64,000 bases of DNA from Streptomyces lunaelactis (GCF_003054555.1 NZ_CP026304.1:2914001-2978000); one strand, 5' to 3'. Counted from the first letter of the stretch, positions 1 through 10,277 are shown. Numbers and translations are program-made. Notes: a model not told the origin generated them from the sequence alone.

Positions 1-1290
1 TTCATGGCCGGCGGGCAGCCTGCGGCCGCCGGCCTTGTCCGCGCTCTTCGGCATCGCGCCCTGGACGAGGCGGACGGCGGCGGACTCGGTGTCGCCGGTG
101 AGCCCGAGGCGTACCGCGATGGCCAGCGACAGATTGTCGCCGTCCTGCTCCCACTCGGCCGAGACCAGCTCGGTGCCCGACGCGAGTTGGGCGGCCGCGG
201 ACTCGCCGGTCACCTCGAAGACCCGGTCGGGGATGTTCAGCAGGGGGTCCCTGAAGCCCGGGTAGCGGGCGTAGGCCCGGTCGTCCTCCAGGTGGAACGA
301 CGGCGGGCCGTTCTCCTCCTCGGACTCGATCGCCGCGGCCAGTTCGTCCACCGCGCCACGCTGCGCCAGCACGATCCTGACCCGCTTCATGACCGGCAGC
401 GCGTCGCGCAGCGGGTCCGTGAGGTACTCGTCGGCCAGCTCGGCGATCCCGGCGCACACCTCCTGCCTGGTCTGCGCGTCCAGCGCGGGGAAGTCGTCCT
501 TGACGAGCTTGAAGATCTCCCAGTTGAAGTGGCGCTCGAAGAGCGTGTCCCGCTTGGGACCCGCCTCGACCAAGCCCGCCGCGTGGTGCAGGATCTCCGC
601 CGTGCAGCGCAGCCGTGACAGATGGCTGGACTTGTAGGTGATGTTGCTCGCGTCCACGCGCTTGACCGCGTAGTAGTACGTGTAGTCCGCGAGCACCGAG
701 ATCTTGCGGGCCTTGACGCACGCCTCGATGGTGAACGGCATGTCGCTGCCGACCGGCAGGTCCTCGGGGAACCGCAGCTTGTGCTTCTCCACCAGCTCAC
801 GGCGGAACAGCTTGGTGTTGGCGAGCGTGTACGGCAGCGCCGAGTCGAACATGCTGATGTCCGGGTCGCTCTTCTTGAAGAGCGCTTGATGGACATAGCG
901 GCCGTTGGTGCCGGCCATCTTGCCGATCACCACGTCGGACTCGTGCTCGTCGGCACAGGCCACCATCCGCGCCAACGCTTCTTTGCCGAGGTGGTCGTCG
1001 GCGCCGATGAAGTAGACGTAACGTCCGGTGGCCACCTCCAGCGCCCTGTTGCTGGGTGCGGCCGGGCCACCGGAGTTCGCCTGGTGGAGCACCTTGATGG
1101 TGTCCGGGTACTTCTTGGCGAAGCGGTCCAGTTCGGCACCGCTGTCGTCGGTCGAGCCGTCGTCGACCGCGACGACCTCCAGCCGGTCGAGGCCGATGCT
1201 CTGCTCGACCAGCGACGTCAGGCACTCGGTGAGATACGGCATCGTGTTGTAGACCGCCACCACGACACTGACGTCAGGGGTTCTTGTCAT
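1..1290 (-). CDS. Glycosyltransferase family 2 (3' end outside window)
   Basis: This is a GT-A fold sugar transferase; the first 430 codons are visible and the gene runs off the left edge. The N-terminus shows the family hallmarks: VSVVVAVYN at residues 7-15, VDDGSTDD at 42-49 (nucleotide-sugar binding) and GADDH at 96-100 (the metal-binding acidic motif). The region after about residue 300 is beta-rich and unlike the catalytic domain, reminiscent of the C-terminal accessory domains of wall-teichoic-acid transferases such as TarS; that part is inference. The ATG at 1290 overlaps the stop of the upstream glycosyltransferase (ATGA), so the two are translationally coupled. It probably transfers a sugar made by the two upstream enzymes to a cell-surface glycan; donor and acceptor are unknown. 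Confidence 0.85.
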   Translation of the reverse strand, partial: MTRTPDVSVVVAVYNTMPYLTECLTSLVEQSIGLDRLEVVAVDDGSTDDSGAELDRFAKKYPDTIKVLHQANSGGPAAPSNRALEVATGRYVYFIGADDHLGKEALARMVACADEHESDVVIGKMAGTNGRYVHQALFKKSDPDISMFDSALPYTLANTKLFRRELVEKHKLRFPEDLPVGSDMPFTIEACVKARKISVLADYTYYYAVKRVDASNITYKSSHLSRLRCTAEILHHAAGLVEAGPKRDTLFERHFNWEIFKLVKDDFPALDAQTRQEVCAGIAELADEYLTDPLRDALPVMKRVRIVLAQRGAVDELAAAIESEEENGPPSFHLEDDRAYARYPGFRDPLLNIPDRVFEVTGESAAAQLASGTELVSAEWEQDGDNLSLAIAVRLGLTGDTESAAVRLVQGAMPKSADKAGGRRLPAGHE

Positions 1291-2852
1291 CTCCCGCCCC
1301 CTTGAAGCAGTCGCGTGTAGACCTCATCGAGGACCTTGGCCTGGGCTTCCCAGGTCCACTCCTCGAGCAGGCCCTCGGTGTCGTATACAGCGCTGTACTT
1401 CTGCGGGTCGGCCAGCACGGCCTTGACGGCGCGCACATAGTCCGCGACGTTCTCGGCCTTGAAGACCTCGCCCTGACCGGTCTCCGAGGCGACCTCGGCC
1501 ATCGTCTTCACATCGCTGACGACGAGTGGCAGCCGTGCGTGCGAGTACTCGAAGAACTTCGTGATCAGCGCGATCTCGTGGTTCGGCCAGTGGTGGATCG
1601 GAATGACCCCCACGTTGGCGCCGGACAGGAACGGCACGACCTGCCAGTGCGGTACGTACGGCACGGCATGGACCCGCTCCTGCACGCCGAGTTCCTCTGC
1701 CCGCCGGAGCAGCCCCTGTACATACGGAGCTTCGGGATCGCCGCAGACGAAGACCACATGGGCCTTCGGGATCTCGGGCAGCCCCTCGACCATGATGCCG
1801 AGACCCCGCTGCGCCGCCGCCAGACCGCTGTAGACCAGCAGCGGTACATCATCGCTGTCGATGCCGCACAGCTCGCGGATGTCCGGTACCTGCTCGTCTG
1901 TCTCCCTGTGGGTCGCCGCCGCGTCGGGGGCGTTGAGGACCACGGCCGGGCGCTCGGCGAGTTTGTGGGATTTCTGCAGCAGATCGGCGAGACCGCCCGA
2001 GACGGTCATCACGGCGTCCGCGTACTTGGCGTGCTCACGCTCGTACGCGACCATCGCGGGCAGCTTGCGCTTGTTCGCCCAGGAGCGTACGCCCGGCAGG
2101 AACTCATGCGCGTCCCACACCAGCTTGACCGGTCGGCCGGCGCCCCTGGCCCTGAGAGCGGCCCGGGAGCCTACGCCGAGCATCCGGAAATCGTTTGCGT
2201 GGATGATGTCCGGCTTGAGCTCGTCGATGACCGGACCGTACGACAGCTCGAAGTCCCACACACCCGGGTCGAGCCGACGCCAGGCACGGTTGCCCATCGT
2301 CTTCAGCCAGAACTCGGTGGTGAGCTTGTCGAGCGGCGCGGAGCGGGTGCGTCTGATCCTGCCGAGCCGCTTGGTCTCACGCCTGCGCAGCGAAACCCAG
2401 CGGGAGGTCGCCTTGGACGCCAGCTTCGGAACCGCCAGCCACGTCTTCGCTGCCTGGGTGCCGAGCTTGGAGCGGCCGTCGGCCACCTTCAGCTCGTCGC
2501 CGCGGACCCGGAGGTCCGCACGCCAGGCCTTCACCAGCTGCACGCGGAAGTCCGCCACGCGCTCGGAGGAGTAGGCCAGCGGGCGGCGCAGCGGAGCGTT
2601 GCGCAAATCCCTGGGCTTGACGGACAGCTTCGCCCGCATATTGATCAGCCGGACCTCGGCGTCGCCGAGCTTCCAGTTGTCCTCGCCCTTGCCGGAGTAC
2701 TTGCCCAGCAGGATCACGTCCCAGCCGACCGCCGCGGCGGAGGCTGCCTGCTTCTGGACCCGCGAGTCACCGTGCACGCTGTTGTCGACGAGCATGACGA
2801 TGCGGCCGCGGCTGCCGGGACGGGCCGTCGCCTCAGTGCTGTCAGACGCCAT
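1287..2852 (-). CDS. Glycosyltransferase family 4 (GT-B fold)
   Basis: The 521-residue product starts MASDSTEATARPGSRGRIVM and soon shows the GT-B opening motif VMLVDNSVHGDSRVQKQA, which sits near the acceptor site. The C-terminal half has a typical nucleotide-sugar domain: LVYSGLAAAQRGLGIMVEG, then VFVCGDPEAP and an HHWPNHEIALITKFFEYSHA segment carrying the E-x7-E-like acidic residues. A longer open frame extends upstream to 3023, but it would read through the dehydrogenase gene, so ATG 2852 is preferred. Its 5' end overlaps the dehydrogenase by 11 nt and its stop overlaps the GT2 start. It belongs to the amino-sugar/glycan cluster; the linkage formed cannot be told from sequence. Confidence 0.85.
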   Translation of the reverse strand: MASDSTEATARPGSRGRIVMLVDNSVHGDSRVQKQAASAAAVGWDVILLGKYSGKGEDNWKLGDAEVRLINMRAKLSVKPRDLRNAPLRRPLAYSSERVADFRVQLVKAWRADLRVRGDELKVADGRSKLGTQAAKTWLAVPKLASKATSRWVSLRRRETKRLGRIRRTRSAPLDKLTTEFWLKTMGNRAWRRLDPGVWDFELSYGPVIDELKPDIIHANDFRMLGVGSRAALRARGAGRPVKLVWDAHEFLPGVRSWANKRKLPAMVAYEREHAKYADAVMTVSGGLADLLQKSHKLAERPAVVLNAPDAAATHRETDEQVPDIRELCGIDSDDVPLLVYSGLAAAQRGLGIMVEGLPEIPKAHVVFVCGDPEAPYVQGLLRRAEELGVQERVHAVPYVPHWQVVPFLSGANVGVIPIHHWPNHEIALITKFFEYSHARLPLVVSDVKTMAEVASETGQGEVFKAENVADYVRAVKAVLADPQKYSAVYDTEGLLEEWTWEAQAKVLDEVYTRLLQGGGR

Positions 2853-3864
2853 CTGCCGTATCGTCCCCGGTCTTGAGCTGCACGGTGGTGCCGCTGTGGG
2901 CGGATTCCAGCACGGCTGCCGCCACTTCGACCGTACGGAGGCCCTGGCGGAGCGTGCAGATGTCCTGGGACTTGCCGAGGACCGCGTCCCGGAAGAGCTC
3001 GTGCTCGACCAGCAGCGGCTCACGCTTCGGGATGGCGTAGCGGATCATGTCGCCCTCGGCGACTCCGCGGAAGGCCTGCAGAGCCTCCCACTCGGTCGTC
3101 TGGGCGGCGTTGGAGTAGAAGGTCAGGTCGGCGGTGAGGGTGTCCGCGATGAAGCAGCCCTTCTCACCGGTGACCGAGGTGAACCGCTCCTTGAGCGGGC
3201 TCAGCCAGTTGACCAGGTGGTTGACCATGGTGCCGTCGGAGAGCTGACCGACCGCGGAGACCATGTCCTCGTGCGGACGGCCCGACTTGGAGACCGTACG
3301 GGCCGAGATCGAGGTGTACGTCTGGCCGGTGACCCAGCCGGTGAGGTCGATGTCGTGGGTGGCGAGGTCCTTGACCACGCCGACATCGGCGATGCGGTGC
3401 GGGAAGGGGCCCTGGCGGCGGGTGACGACCTGGTACACGTCGCCGAGCTCGCCGGCCTCCAGACGCTGACGCAGGGAGCGCAGCGCCGGGTTGTAGCGCT
3501 CGATGTGGCCGACGCCGGCCACCAGACCGCGCGACTCGAAGGCCTCGACGAGGCGGCGGGCGCCGTCCACGGTGTCCGCGACCGGCTTCTCGACCAGCGC
3601 GCTGACACCGGCCTCGGCCAGCTTCAGGCCGACTTCCTCGTGCAGGGCGGTCGGGCAGGCCACGACGGCGTAGTCGATGCCGAGCGAGATCAGCTCGTCG
3701 ACGGTCGACAGCACGGGGGCGCCCTGCGCCCAGCCGTTCTTGTCGCCCATCGGGTCGACGACGGCGACGAGCTCGACGCCCTCCAGGCCGGCGAGTACGC
3801 GGGCGTGGTGGCGGCCCATCGAGCCGAGGCCGACCAGGCCGGCCCGCAGTCCCCGAGTGGTCAC
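2842..3864 (-). CDS. Gfo/Idh/MocA-family NAD-dependent sugar dehydrogenase
   Basis: The 340-residue protein is a two-domain oxidoreductase. Residues 9-20 (GLVGLGSMGRHH) form the Rossmann dinucleotide loop, EKP at 92-94 is the family signature, and the HDID motif at 170-173 provides the conserved acid/base positions. Translation starts with GTG at 3864, overlapping the aminotransferase stop (GTGA). The nearest functional types are WlbA-like UDP-N-acetyl-hexosamine(uronate) 3-dehydrogenases, which generate a 3-keto sugar for a partner PLP aminotransferase. The adjacent aminotransferase fits that scheme. Exact substrate is inferred; no acetyltransferase that would finish a diacetamido sugar is in the visible cluster. 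Confidence 0.85.
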   Translation of the reverse strand: MTTRGLRAGLVGLGSMGRHHARVLAGLEGVELVAVVDPMGDKNGWAQGAPVLSTVDELISLGIDYAVVACPTALHEEVGLKLAEAGVSALVEKPVADTVDGARRLVEAFESRGLVAGVGHIERYNPALRSLRQRLEAGELGDVYQVVTRRQGPFPHRIADVGVVKDLATHDIDLTGWVTGQTYTSISARTVSKSGRPHEDMVSAVGQLSDGTMVNHLVNWLSPLKERFTSVTGEKGCFIADTLTADLTFYSNAAQTTEWEALQAFRGVAEGDMIRYAIPKREPLLVEHELFRDAVLGKSQDICTLRQGLRTVEVAAAVLESAHSGTTVQLKTGDDTADGV

Positions 3865-4979
3865 AGGTTCTCTCCAAGGTCGTTCACGGCGGCGACGATG
3901 CGCTCGAGGTCCTCCGCGGCGAGCGAAGGGTGCACCGGAAGCGAGACGACCTCGGCGGCCGCACGCTCGGTCTCGGGCAGGTCCCAGTTGCGGCCGGCCT
4001 TCTGGTCCGGCTCCCAGTACGGCTTCAGACGGTGGATCGGGGTCGGGTAGTACACGGCGTTGCCGATACCCGCCTCGGTGAGCTTCGCCATCGCGGCGTC
4101 GCGGTCCCCGGTGATCCGGATCGTGTACTGGTGGTAAATGTGGCGCGCGCCCTCGGCGACCGTCGGGGTCTGCACGTTCGGCGCGGTGATGTGCTCGGTG
4201 AGGTAGCCGGCGTTGGCGATGCGCTGCTCGGTCCAGCCGCCCAGCTTCGAGAGCTGTACGCGGCCGACGGCGGCGGCGACATCGGTCATCCGCATGTTGG
4301 CGCCGACGATCTCGTTGGCGTACCGCTGCTCCATGCCCTGGTTGCGCAGCAGGCGCAGGGTGCGGGCCGTCTCGGCGTCGCCCGTGGAGATCATGCCGCC
4401 CTCGAGGGAGTGCATGTTCTTGGTCGGGTAGAAGCTGAACGTACCGCCGGCACCGAAGGCGCCGACCGGGGTGCCGTTCAGCGCGGCAGCGTGCGCCTGG
4501 CAGGCGTCCTCGACCACGGCCAGCTTGTGCTTGGCGGCGATGGGCATGATCTTGTCCATCGCGGCCGGGTGGCCGTACAGGTGCACCGGCATGATCGCGG
4601 CGGTGCGCGGGGTGATGGCGGCCTCGACCGCCGCCGGGTCAAGGCCGTAGCTGCCGGGCTCGATGTCGGCGAAGACGACGTCGGCGCCGACCAGGCGGAC
4701 CGCGTTCGCCGAAGCCGCGAACGAGAACGAGGGAACGATCACCTCGTCACCCGGACCGATGCCAAGGGCCAGCAGAAGGAGGTGCAGCGCGGAGGTACCC
4801 GAGTTGACGGCCACGCAGTGGCGCCCCTCGACGAGCTCCGAGAAGCCCTCCTCGAACGCGGCTACCTCGGGGCCCTGTACGACCCTGCCGGAGCGCAGTA
4901 CACGTACTGCGGCCTCGATCTCTTCCTCACCAATGACCGGGCGGGCAGCGGGAATGGGCTGCTGGTTGCTGCTCGTCAT
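3861..4979 (-). CDS. DegT/DnrJ/EryC1/StrS-family sugar aminotransferase
   Basis: The 372-residue PLP enzyme transfers an amino group (usually from glutamate) to a keto-sugar nucleotide. NSGTSA at 59-64 binds the cofactor phosphate, the Asp of EDACQAHAA (158) contacts the pyridine nitrogen, and Lys187 in SFYPTKNMH forms the Schiff base. Length matches the family. It is the first gene of the coupled four-gene cluster; a strong ribosome-binding site (AAGGAGGAC on the minus strand) lies 6-14 nt before ATG 4979. With the next gene it resembles WbpE/WlbC-type aminotransferase plus WlbA-type dehydrogenase pairs. Position specificity (C3 or C4) cannot be decided. Confidence 0.88.
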   Translation of the reverse strand: MTSSNQQPIPAARPVIGEEEIEAAVRVLRSGRVVQGPEVAAFEEGFSELVEGRHCVAVNSGTSALHLLLLALGIGPGDEVIVPSFSFAASANAVRLVGADVVFADIEPGSYGLDPAAVEAAITPRTAAIMPVHLYGHPAAMDKIMPIAAKHKLAVVEDACQAHAAALNGTPVGAFGAGGTFSFYPTKNMHSLEGGMISTGDAETARTLRLLRNQGMEQRYANEIVGANMRMTDVAAAVGRVQLSKLGGWTEQRIANAGYLTEHITAPNVQTPTVAEGARHIYHQYTIRITGDRDAAMAKLTEAGIGNAVYYPTPIHRLKPYWEPDQKAGRNWDLPETERAAAEVVSLPVHPSLAAEDLERIVAAVNDLGENL

Positions 4980-5320
4980 GGACGTCCTCCTTGAACACCG
5001 CTGAGCTCTTTATGGCAGAGGATCAGGGGCCGTGCGGACGTCTCACGAAGGCCGCGCAAACCCCTCCGGCGCGAAGCCGACGCCCTACCGAGGATTCTGG
5101 GACCGGTCTTGTCCCGAACCGGGCCGGTCACCCACCGTAGTCTCCGGAACGGGACCACAACCGGCAGCGACCGCCGTCACATTATCAGGGATTTCCTAGG
5201 GAATTTCGGGGCTGTTAACGGAGCTCCGCATCGATTGGGAGACAAAAACCGCGTCCCACCCCGAGCACTGCGGGGTGGGACACGGTCCGTTCACTGAAGG
5301 CTCATCGACTGTTCAGTCGT
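4980..5320. other. Intergenic region between rne and the sugar cluster
   Basis: No credible gene is present in these 341 bases. They hold the Shine-Dalgarno sequence and leader of the aminotransferase gene on the minus strand and, at the far end, the rne terminator. The stretch around 5170-5250 is less GC-rich than its surroundings, with GATAATGT-like sequence on the minus strand, and is the likeliest place for the promoter of the sugar cluster; I could not assign a convincing -35/-10 pair. Confidence 0.5.
5243..5281 (-). terminator. Intrinsic terminator downstream of rne
   Basis: A perfect 10-bp stem (GTCCCACCCC at 5253-5262 with GGGGTGGGAC at 5272-5281, 9-nt loop) lies 40 nt past the rne stop. 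Read on the minus strand it is followed by GCGGTTTTTG, a U-tract, so it fits a rho-independent terminator separating rne from the sugar cluster. Confidence 0.8.
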
Positions 5321-8300
5321 TCAGCCGTCGGTTGACGCCGACACCGAGGGCGGAGTCTGCTGATCGGCGGCCGCGGTCTTCTTCGCGGAAGCCTTCTTGG
5401 CCGTCGTCTTCTTCGCCACGGCCTTCTTGGCCGTCGTCTTCTTGGCCGCGGCCTTCTTCGCGGTGGCCTTCTTGGCGGTCTTGCGGGCCGCCTTCTTGGC
5501 CGGAGCAGCACCCTCGGTCTCTTCCGGCTGCGGCTCGGATGCGACCTCGGAATCGGCCTTCGGCTCGGACTCGGTCGAGGCGGCGACCACGACGACCGCG
5601 GCCTCCTCCGCGCCTGAGGGCGAACCGGCCGGAGCGGTGACCTTACGGGTCACCCGGCGGCGCGCACGCGGCGGCGCCGCGACGGGCGCCTCCTCGGCGG
5701 CGGGGGCCGCGACGGGCGCCTCGGCCTTGGCGGCCTCGGGCCCGGCGGCGGTCTCCGGCACCGTGATCTCGGCGACCGCCGGCGTCGAGGACGCGGGGGA
5801 GCCGGCCGGAGCCGTCGCCTTGCGGGTGGCCCGACGGCGGCCACGGCCCGTCGGGGCCGCCTCCTCCGCGGGCGTCTCCGGCTCGGCGGCCGGGGCCGGG
5901 GCCTCGGCCTTCGGCTCCTCGGCCCTGGGCTCCTCGGCCCTGACCTCTGCGGCCTTCGGCGCACCGGCCGGGGCCGTCGCCTTACGGGTCGCCCGCCGGC
6001 GGCCACGACCGCGGGTAGCGGCCGCCTCCGCCTCGGCGGCGCTGCTGTACAGCTCCTCGTCGGGGACGAACTCGGGCTCGGCCAACGCAACCGGGGCGGC
6101 CACCTCGGCGGCGACCTCCGCCTCGGTCTCGGCCTCCGCCAGGTCCTCCGCCTGCTCGTGCTCGTGGACGTGGTCCGTACCGGCCGCACCGCCGCGGCCG
6201 CGCTTCTTGGCGCGCTTGCCGCCGCCACCGCCACCGGCGGTGGTCGGCTGCTCCATGTGCACGATCACGCCACGGCCGTTGCAGTGGACACAGGTCTCGG
6301 AGAAGGACTCCAGCAGACCCTGGCCCACCCGCTTACGGGTCATCTGGACCAGGCCGAGCGAGGTGACCTCGGCCACCTGGTGCTTCGTACGGTCCCGGCC
6401 GAGGCACTCGAGCAGCCGCCGCATGACCAGATCGCGGTTGGACTCGAGCACCATGTCGATGAAGTCGACGACGACGATGCCGCCGAGGTCGCGCAGCCGC
6501 AGCTGACGCACAATCTCCTCGGCCGCCTCCAGGTTGTTCCTGGTGACGGTCTCCTCGAGGTTGCCGCCCTGGCCGGTGAACTTCCCGGTGTTGACGTCGA
6601 CCACGACCATGGCCTCGGTCTTGTCGATCACCAGCGAGCCGCCGCTCGGCAGCCAGACCTTGCGGTCCAGCGCCTTCATCAGCTGCTCGTCGATCCGGTA
6701 GGTGGCGAAGACGTCGACCTCGGAGGTCCACCTGTTCAGCCGGTCTGTCAGGTCGGGGGCGACGTGACCGACGTATCCGTGGATGGTCTCCCACGCCTCG
6801 TCACCGCTGACGATGACCTTCGAGAAGTCCTCGTTGAAGATGTCGCGGACGACCCGGACGGTCATGTCCGGCTCCCCGTAGAGCAGCGCGGGCGCGTTCG
6901 AGCTGCCGCCGCTCTTGGCCTTCTTCTGGATGTCCTCCCACTGCCCCTGCAGCCGCTCGACATCGCGGCGCAGCTCGTCCTCGCTGGCGCCCTCCGCGGC
7001 GGTACGGACGATGACGCCCGCGTCCTCGGGGACGATCTTCTTGAGGATGGTCTTCAGCCGTGCGCGCTCGGTGTCGGGCAGCTTGCGGCTGATACCGGTC
7101 ATCGAGCCCTCGGGCACGTAGACGAGGTAGCGGCCGGGAAGCGAGACCTGGCTGGTGAGGCGGGCGCCCTTGTGGCCGATCGGGTCCTTGGTCACCTGGA
7201 CGAGGACCGACTGGCCGGACTTGAGCGCGACCTCGATACGGCGCGGGCCGTTGGCCATGCCCAGCGCCTCGAAGTTGACCTCACCGGCGTACAGGACGGC
7301 GTTGCGCCCCTTGCCGATGTCCACAAAGGCGGCCTCCATGGACGGCAGTACGTTCTGCACCTTGCCCAGGTAGACATTGCCGACGTACGAAGTCGCCTGC
7401 TCCTTGTTGACGTAGTGCTCGACGAGCACGTTGTCCTCGAGGACACCGATCTGGGTGCGCTCGCCGTTCTGCCGGACGACCATCACACGCTCGACGGCCT
7501 CACGGCGGGCCAGGAACTCGGCCTCCGTGATGATCGGCACGCGGCGGCGGCCCTGCTCGCGGCCCTCGCGGCGGCGCTGCTTCTTCGCCTCCAGACGGGT
7601 CGAGCCCTTGATGGACTGCACCTCGTCGGACGGCTCGGGCTTCTCGCGGGCCGGGCGGGGCTCGCGGACCTTGACGACCGTGCGCTCCGGGTCGCTCGCA
7701 CCCGGCTCCTCCTCGGGCCCGGACTCACCGCTGCGACGGCGACGGCGGCGCCGGCGACGGCTGCTGCTGGTGCCGGCGGCCGAGGGGGTCTCGTGCTCGT
7801 CCTCCTCGTCCTCCTCGTCCTGCGTGTCCTGCGTGTCCTCGGCGGCGGCCTCGTCGGCCTGCTCCTCCGAGGTCTCGTCGGCGTCGGCAGGCTCGCCACG
7901 GCGACGGCGGCGGCCACCACGGCGGCGGCGGCGCGACGGACGGTCCTCGAACTCGTCCGACTCCTCGCCCTCGGCGGGCTGCTCCGCCTCGGGCTCGGTC
8001 TCCGCCTCGGGCTCGGCCTCCTGGGCCACCGGAGCGGGAGCCTCGACGGGCTCTGCCGGCTCACCACGGCGGCGGCGACGGCGACGCCCGGCGGGCTCGG
8101 GGGCGGCGGGGGTCTCGGCGACGGGCTCGACGAGCTCCTCGTCCTCCTCCGGCTCCTCCACCGCAGCGGCGGCAGCCGCAGCGGCCGTCTCCGGGGTCTG
8201 GAACATCGGCTCGGCGAAGACGGGCGCCTGGAAGACGGCCACGGCGGGCCGTGCGGCACGGCGGCCGCGCGCGGGCGCCTCGCTCTTCTCGGCCTGCTCG

Positions 8301-9265
8301 CCCTTGTCGGCCCTCGCGGCCTTCTCCGGCTGAGCGGTGAACTCGGGCGAGACGGCGCGGCGGCGCGTACGGCCCCGGGTCGCCGCCCTCTCGGCGGCCG
8401 CGACCTCGGCCTCGTCGGCGGTGATCTGCGCGACGGCGCCGGTGGGCAGGCGCTCGCCCGTCTCGGCGACGGCCTCGTCGGCCTCGACGGCCTGGGGCGC
8501 GGCGGCGGGCGCGGTGACCTTGCGGGTGGCGCGACGGCGGGAACGCGGCGCGGCGGCCTCGGTCTCCGGCTCGGCGGCCTCCACGCTCTGCGTGCTCTCG
8601 GCCTCGGCTGCCTGCGGCGCACCGGCGGGCGCGGACGCCCTGCGGCGGGCACGACCACGCGGTGCGGGGGCCTCGGCCGGGGTCTCGTCCTCGGCGGCGG
8701 GAGCCTCGGTGGACTCGACCGGCTCGGGGGCGGCCACCTTGCGGGTGGCACGGCGACGGGCACGCGGCGCGGCGGCCTCGGCCTCCGGCTCAGCGGCAAC
8801 CTCATCGGCAACAACGGTCTCGTCGGCATCCGCCGACTGCGGCGCACCAGAGGGCGCGGTCGCCTTACGGGTGGCACGGCGACGGGCACGCGGCGCGGCG
8901 GCCTCGGCCTCCGGCTCGGCAGCGGCCTCATCGGCAACAGCGATCTCGTCGGCATCCGCCGACTGCGGCGCACCAGAGGGCGCGGTCGCCTTACGGGTCG
9001 CACGGCGACGGGCACGCGGCGCGACGGCCTCGGCCTCCGGCTCGGCGGACTCCGTGCTCTCCACGGCCACGGCGGCCGGCGCGAGGGGCTCGGCTGCTTC
9101 GGTGGTTTCGGTGACGTCAGCGGGGACGCCGGCCGTACCCGCGGCCGCGCTCGGCGGCCCTGCGGGACGCGACGCGGCCCTGCGCCTGCGGCGCGGGGGC
9201 AGCGTGTCGCTGGGCGAGTTGTTCTCGGTCTCTCCGGCGGTGCCGGAATCCTTCGGCTCGAGCAT
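5321..9265 (-). CDS. rne: Ribonuclease E/G family endoribonuclease (RNase ES type)
   Basis: A 1314-residue endonuclease for mRNA decay and rRNA/tRNA processing, of the streptomycete type in which the catalytic core is central. Residues 1 to about 590 are low-complexity Ala/Glu/Arg with repeated [19 protein letters not shown] units. The core follows: an S1-like RNA-binding segment (about 610-700), the two catalytic Asp regions [10 protein letters not shown] (about 889) and [11 protein letters not shown] (about 933), and the zinc-link CVHCNGRG (about 993). The C-terminus repeats [15 protein letters not shown] and ends in a histone-H1-like run of KKATAKK units. ATG 9265 (MLEPKDSG) is chosen over an in-frame upstream ATG at 9415. 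Its tails probably scaffold partners such as PNPase and RNA; that is known for the S. coelicolor enzyme. Confidence 0.93.
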   Translation of the reverse strand: MLEPKDSGTAGETENNSPSDTLPPRRRRRAASRPAGPPSAAAGTAGVPADVTETTEAAEPLAPAAVAVESTESAEPEAEAVAPRARRRATRKATAPSGAPQSADADEIAVADEAAAEPEAEAAAPRARRRATRKATAPSGAPQSADADETVVADEVAAEPEAEAAAPRARRRATRKVAAPEPVESTEAPAAEDETPAEAPAPRGRARRRASAPAGAPQAAEAESTQSVEAAEPETEAAAPRSRRRATRKVTAPAAAPQAVEADEAVAETGERLPTGAVAQITADEAEVAAAERAATRGRTRRRAVSPEFTAQPEKAARADKGEQAEKSEAPARGRRAARPAVAVFQAPVFAEPMFQTPETAAAAAAAAVEEPEEDEELVEPVAETPAAPEPAGRRRRRRRGEPAEPVEAPAPVAQEAEPEAETEPEAEQPAEGEESDEFEDRPSRRRRRGGRRRRRGEPADADETSEEQADEAAAEDTQDTQDEEDEEDEHETPSAAGTSSSRRRRRRRRRSGESGPEEEPGASDPERTVVKVREPRPAREKPEPSDEVQSIKGSTRLEAKKQRRREGREQGRRRVPIITEAEFLARREAVERVMVVRQNGERTQIGVLEDNVLVEHYVNKEQATSYVGNVYLGKVQNVLPSMEAAFVDIGKGRNAVLYAGEVNFEALGMANGPRRIEVALKSGQSVLVQVTKDPIGHKGARLTSQVSLPGRYLVYVPEGSMTGISRKLPDTERARLKTILKKIVPEDAGVIVRTAAEGASEDELRRDVERLQGQWEDIQKKAKSGGSSNAPALLYGEPDMTVRVVRDIFNEDFSKVIVSGDEAWETIHGYVGHVAPDLTDRLNRWTSEVDVFATYRIDEQLMKALDRKVWLPSGGSLVIDKTEAMVVVDVNTGKFTGQGGNLEETVTRNNLEAAEEIVRQLRLRDLGGIVVVDFIDMVLESNRDLVMRRLLECLGRDRTKHQVAEVTSLGLVQMTRKRVGQGLLESFSETCVHCNGRGVIVHMEQPTTAGGGGGGKRAKKRGRGGAAGTDHVHEHEQAEDLAEAETEAEVAAEVAAPVALAEPEFVPDEELYSSAAEAEAAATRGRGRRRATRKATAPAGAPKAAEVRAEEPRAEEPKAEAPAPAAEPETPAEEAAPTGRGRRRATRKATAPAGSPASSTPAVAEITVPETAAGPEAAKAEAPVAAPAAEEAPVAAPPRARRRVTRKVTAPAGSPSGAEEAAVVVVAASTESEPKADSEVASEPQPEETEGAAPAKKAARKTAKKATAKKAAAKKTTAKKAVAKKTTAKKASAKKTAAADQQTPPSVSASTDG
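8761..9012 (-). repeat. Tandem 126-bp repeats inside rne
   Basis: Two consecutive units of 126 bp (8761-8886 and 8887-9012) are nearly identical at DNA level, encoding 42 residues each (Arg-rich block then an acidic Ala/Glu block). More diverged copies continue between about 8490 and 8760 and after 9012, and cousins occur in the C-terminal tail near 5640, 5815 and 5985. Copy-number change here would alter only the N-terminal scaffold of RNase E. Confidence 0.8.
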
Positions 9266-9497
9266 GCGGGTGGTTCTCCCGTCACGCTCCCGGGCGCCGC
9301 GCCTGATTCCGGTCCGGCCGCGGCCCGCGTGATGTGCACGGTGCCGCCGTCCGGGGCGCGGGCGCCGCACGGGAGCTGATGTATGGCTCGCCGGTTCCGT
9401 ACGCGATGTACGCACGGCCTGGCGAAAGTCTTCTGTTCGGTGCGCGGCCCGACCCAGGTGGCTCCCGAGTACCAGGGCTGCGCTACAACGACTGTCC

Positions 9498-10277
9498 TTA
9501 CGCGGCGGGACCTTCCGAGGCCCTCGCGGCGGCGATTCCGGCGGCCGTGGGTGTAGCGGCCGGAATTGCCTCGCGGTCGGGCGCGAGCGGGTCGGTCACC
9601 GTGCCGGACTCCTCGTCGAAGAGCCCCTGCGCCAGCCTGGTCACCGCTGCGGGGACCGGCGGCGCCAGGTCGGCCACAGCTCGGAGACCGGACAGGACGT
9701 CGTCGGGTCGTACAGCAGGTGTCAGGTGCCGTACCACCAGGCGCAGTATCGCACAGGCACTGGCCACCGGCCTATCAGCCTGTGGAGGAAGGACCCGCAG
9801 CTCCACCACGGCGCCCCGTGCGTCGAAGTGCCGAATGCCGTTCTTCGCCTTCCGCTCGACCTCTACGGTCTCGGCGGCGAGGAAAGCGGACACGGCCTTC
9901 TCGGCGTCATCGAACGCGACACCGTCCAGCCGCAGCTCCCACACGGAGGCGGTGAGCCGGTCGGCGAGACCCGAGGTGCGGGCCTCGACGGCGTCCGTGA
10001 TGTCGAGCCCGGCCGGCAGCGACTCGTCGAGCAGCTCGCGCAGCTTGTCGGGGTCGCGGTGCTCGGTGAGGGCGATCTCCAGATACTCGGCCTCGCTGCC
10101 CGTGCCGGTGGGTGCGGCATTGGCGTACGACACCTTGGGGTGCGGGGTGAAGCCCGCCGAGTACGCCATGGGCACCCCGGCACGTCGCAGCGCCCGCTCG
10201 AAGGCGCGCTGGAAGTCACGGTGGCTGGTGAACCGGAGGCGGCCGCGCTTGGTGTAGCGCAGTCGGATGCGCTGCAC
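9498..10277 (-). CDS. TIGR03936 family radical-SAM-linked protein (DUF2344)
   Basis: The 259-residue protein starts with GTG at 10277 and has the family opening MQRIRLRYTKRGRLRFTSHRDFQRAFERALRR, followed by GVPMAYSAGFTPHPKVSYA. TIGR03936 proteins occur next to or fused to TIGR03960 radical-SAM proteins; their reaction is not established, although links to RNA or ribosome modification are suspected from conserved proximity to RNase E/G. Here the partner TIGR03960 gene (12215-14140) is in the same direction but separated by two small genes, and rne follows 232 nt downstream, so the context is conserved. No catalytic residues are known to me for this family. Confidence 0.85.
   Translation of the reverse strand: MQRIRLRYTKRGRLRFTSHRDFQRAFERALRRAGVPMAYSAGFTPHPKVSYANAAPTGTGSEAEYLEIALTEHRDPDKLRELLDESLPAGLDITDAVEARTSGLADRLTASVWELRLDGVAFDDAEKAVSAFLAAETVEVERKAKNGIRHFDARGAVVELRVLPPQADRPVASACAILRLVVRHLTPAVRPDDVLSGLRAVADLAPPVPAAVTRLAQGLFDEESGTVTDPLAPDREAIPAATPTAAGIAAARASEGPAA

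Noticed and set aside
8490..9060. CRISPR-like or minisatellite array
   Set aside because: The repeats are in-frame codon repeats of rne, without unique spacers of constant length.
6158..9379. A 1073-codon plus-strand frame across rne
   Set aside because: It is antisense to rne and consists of Leu/Gly/Arg low-complexity sequence.
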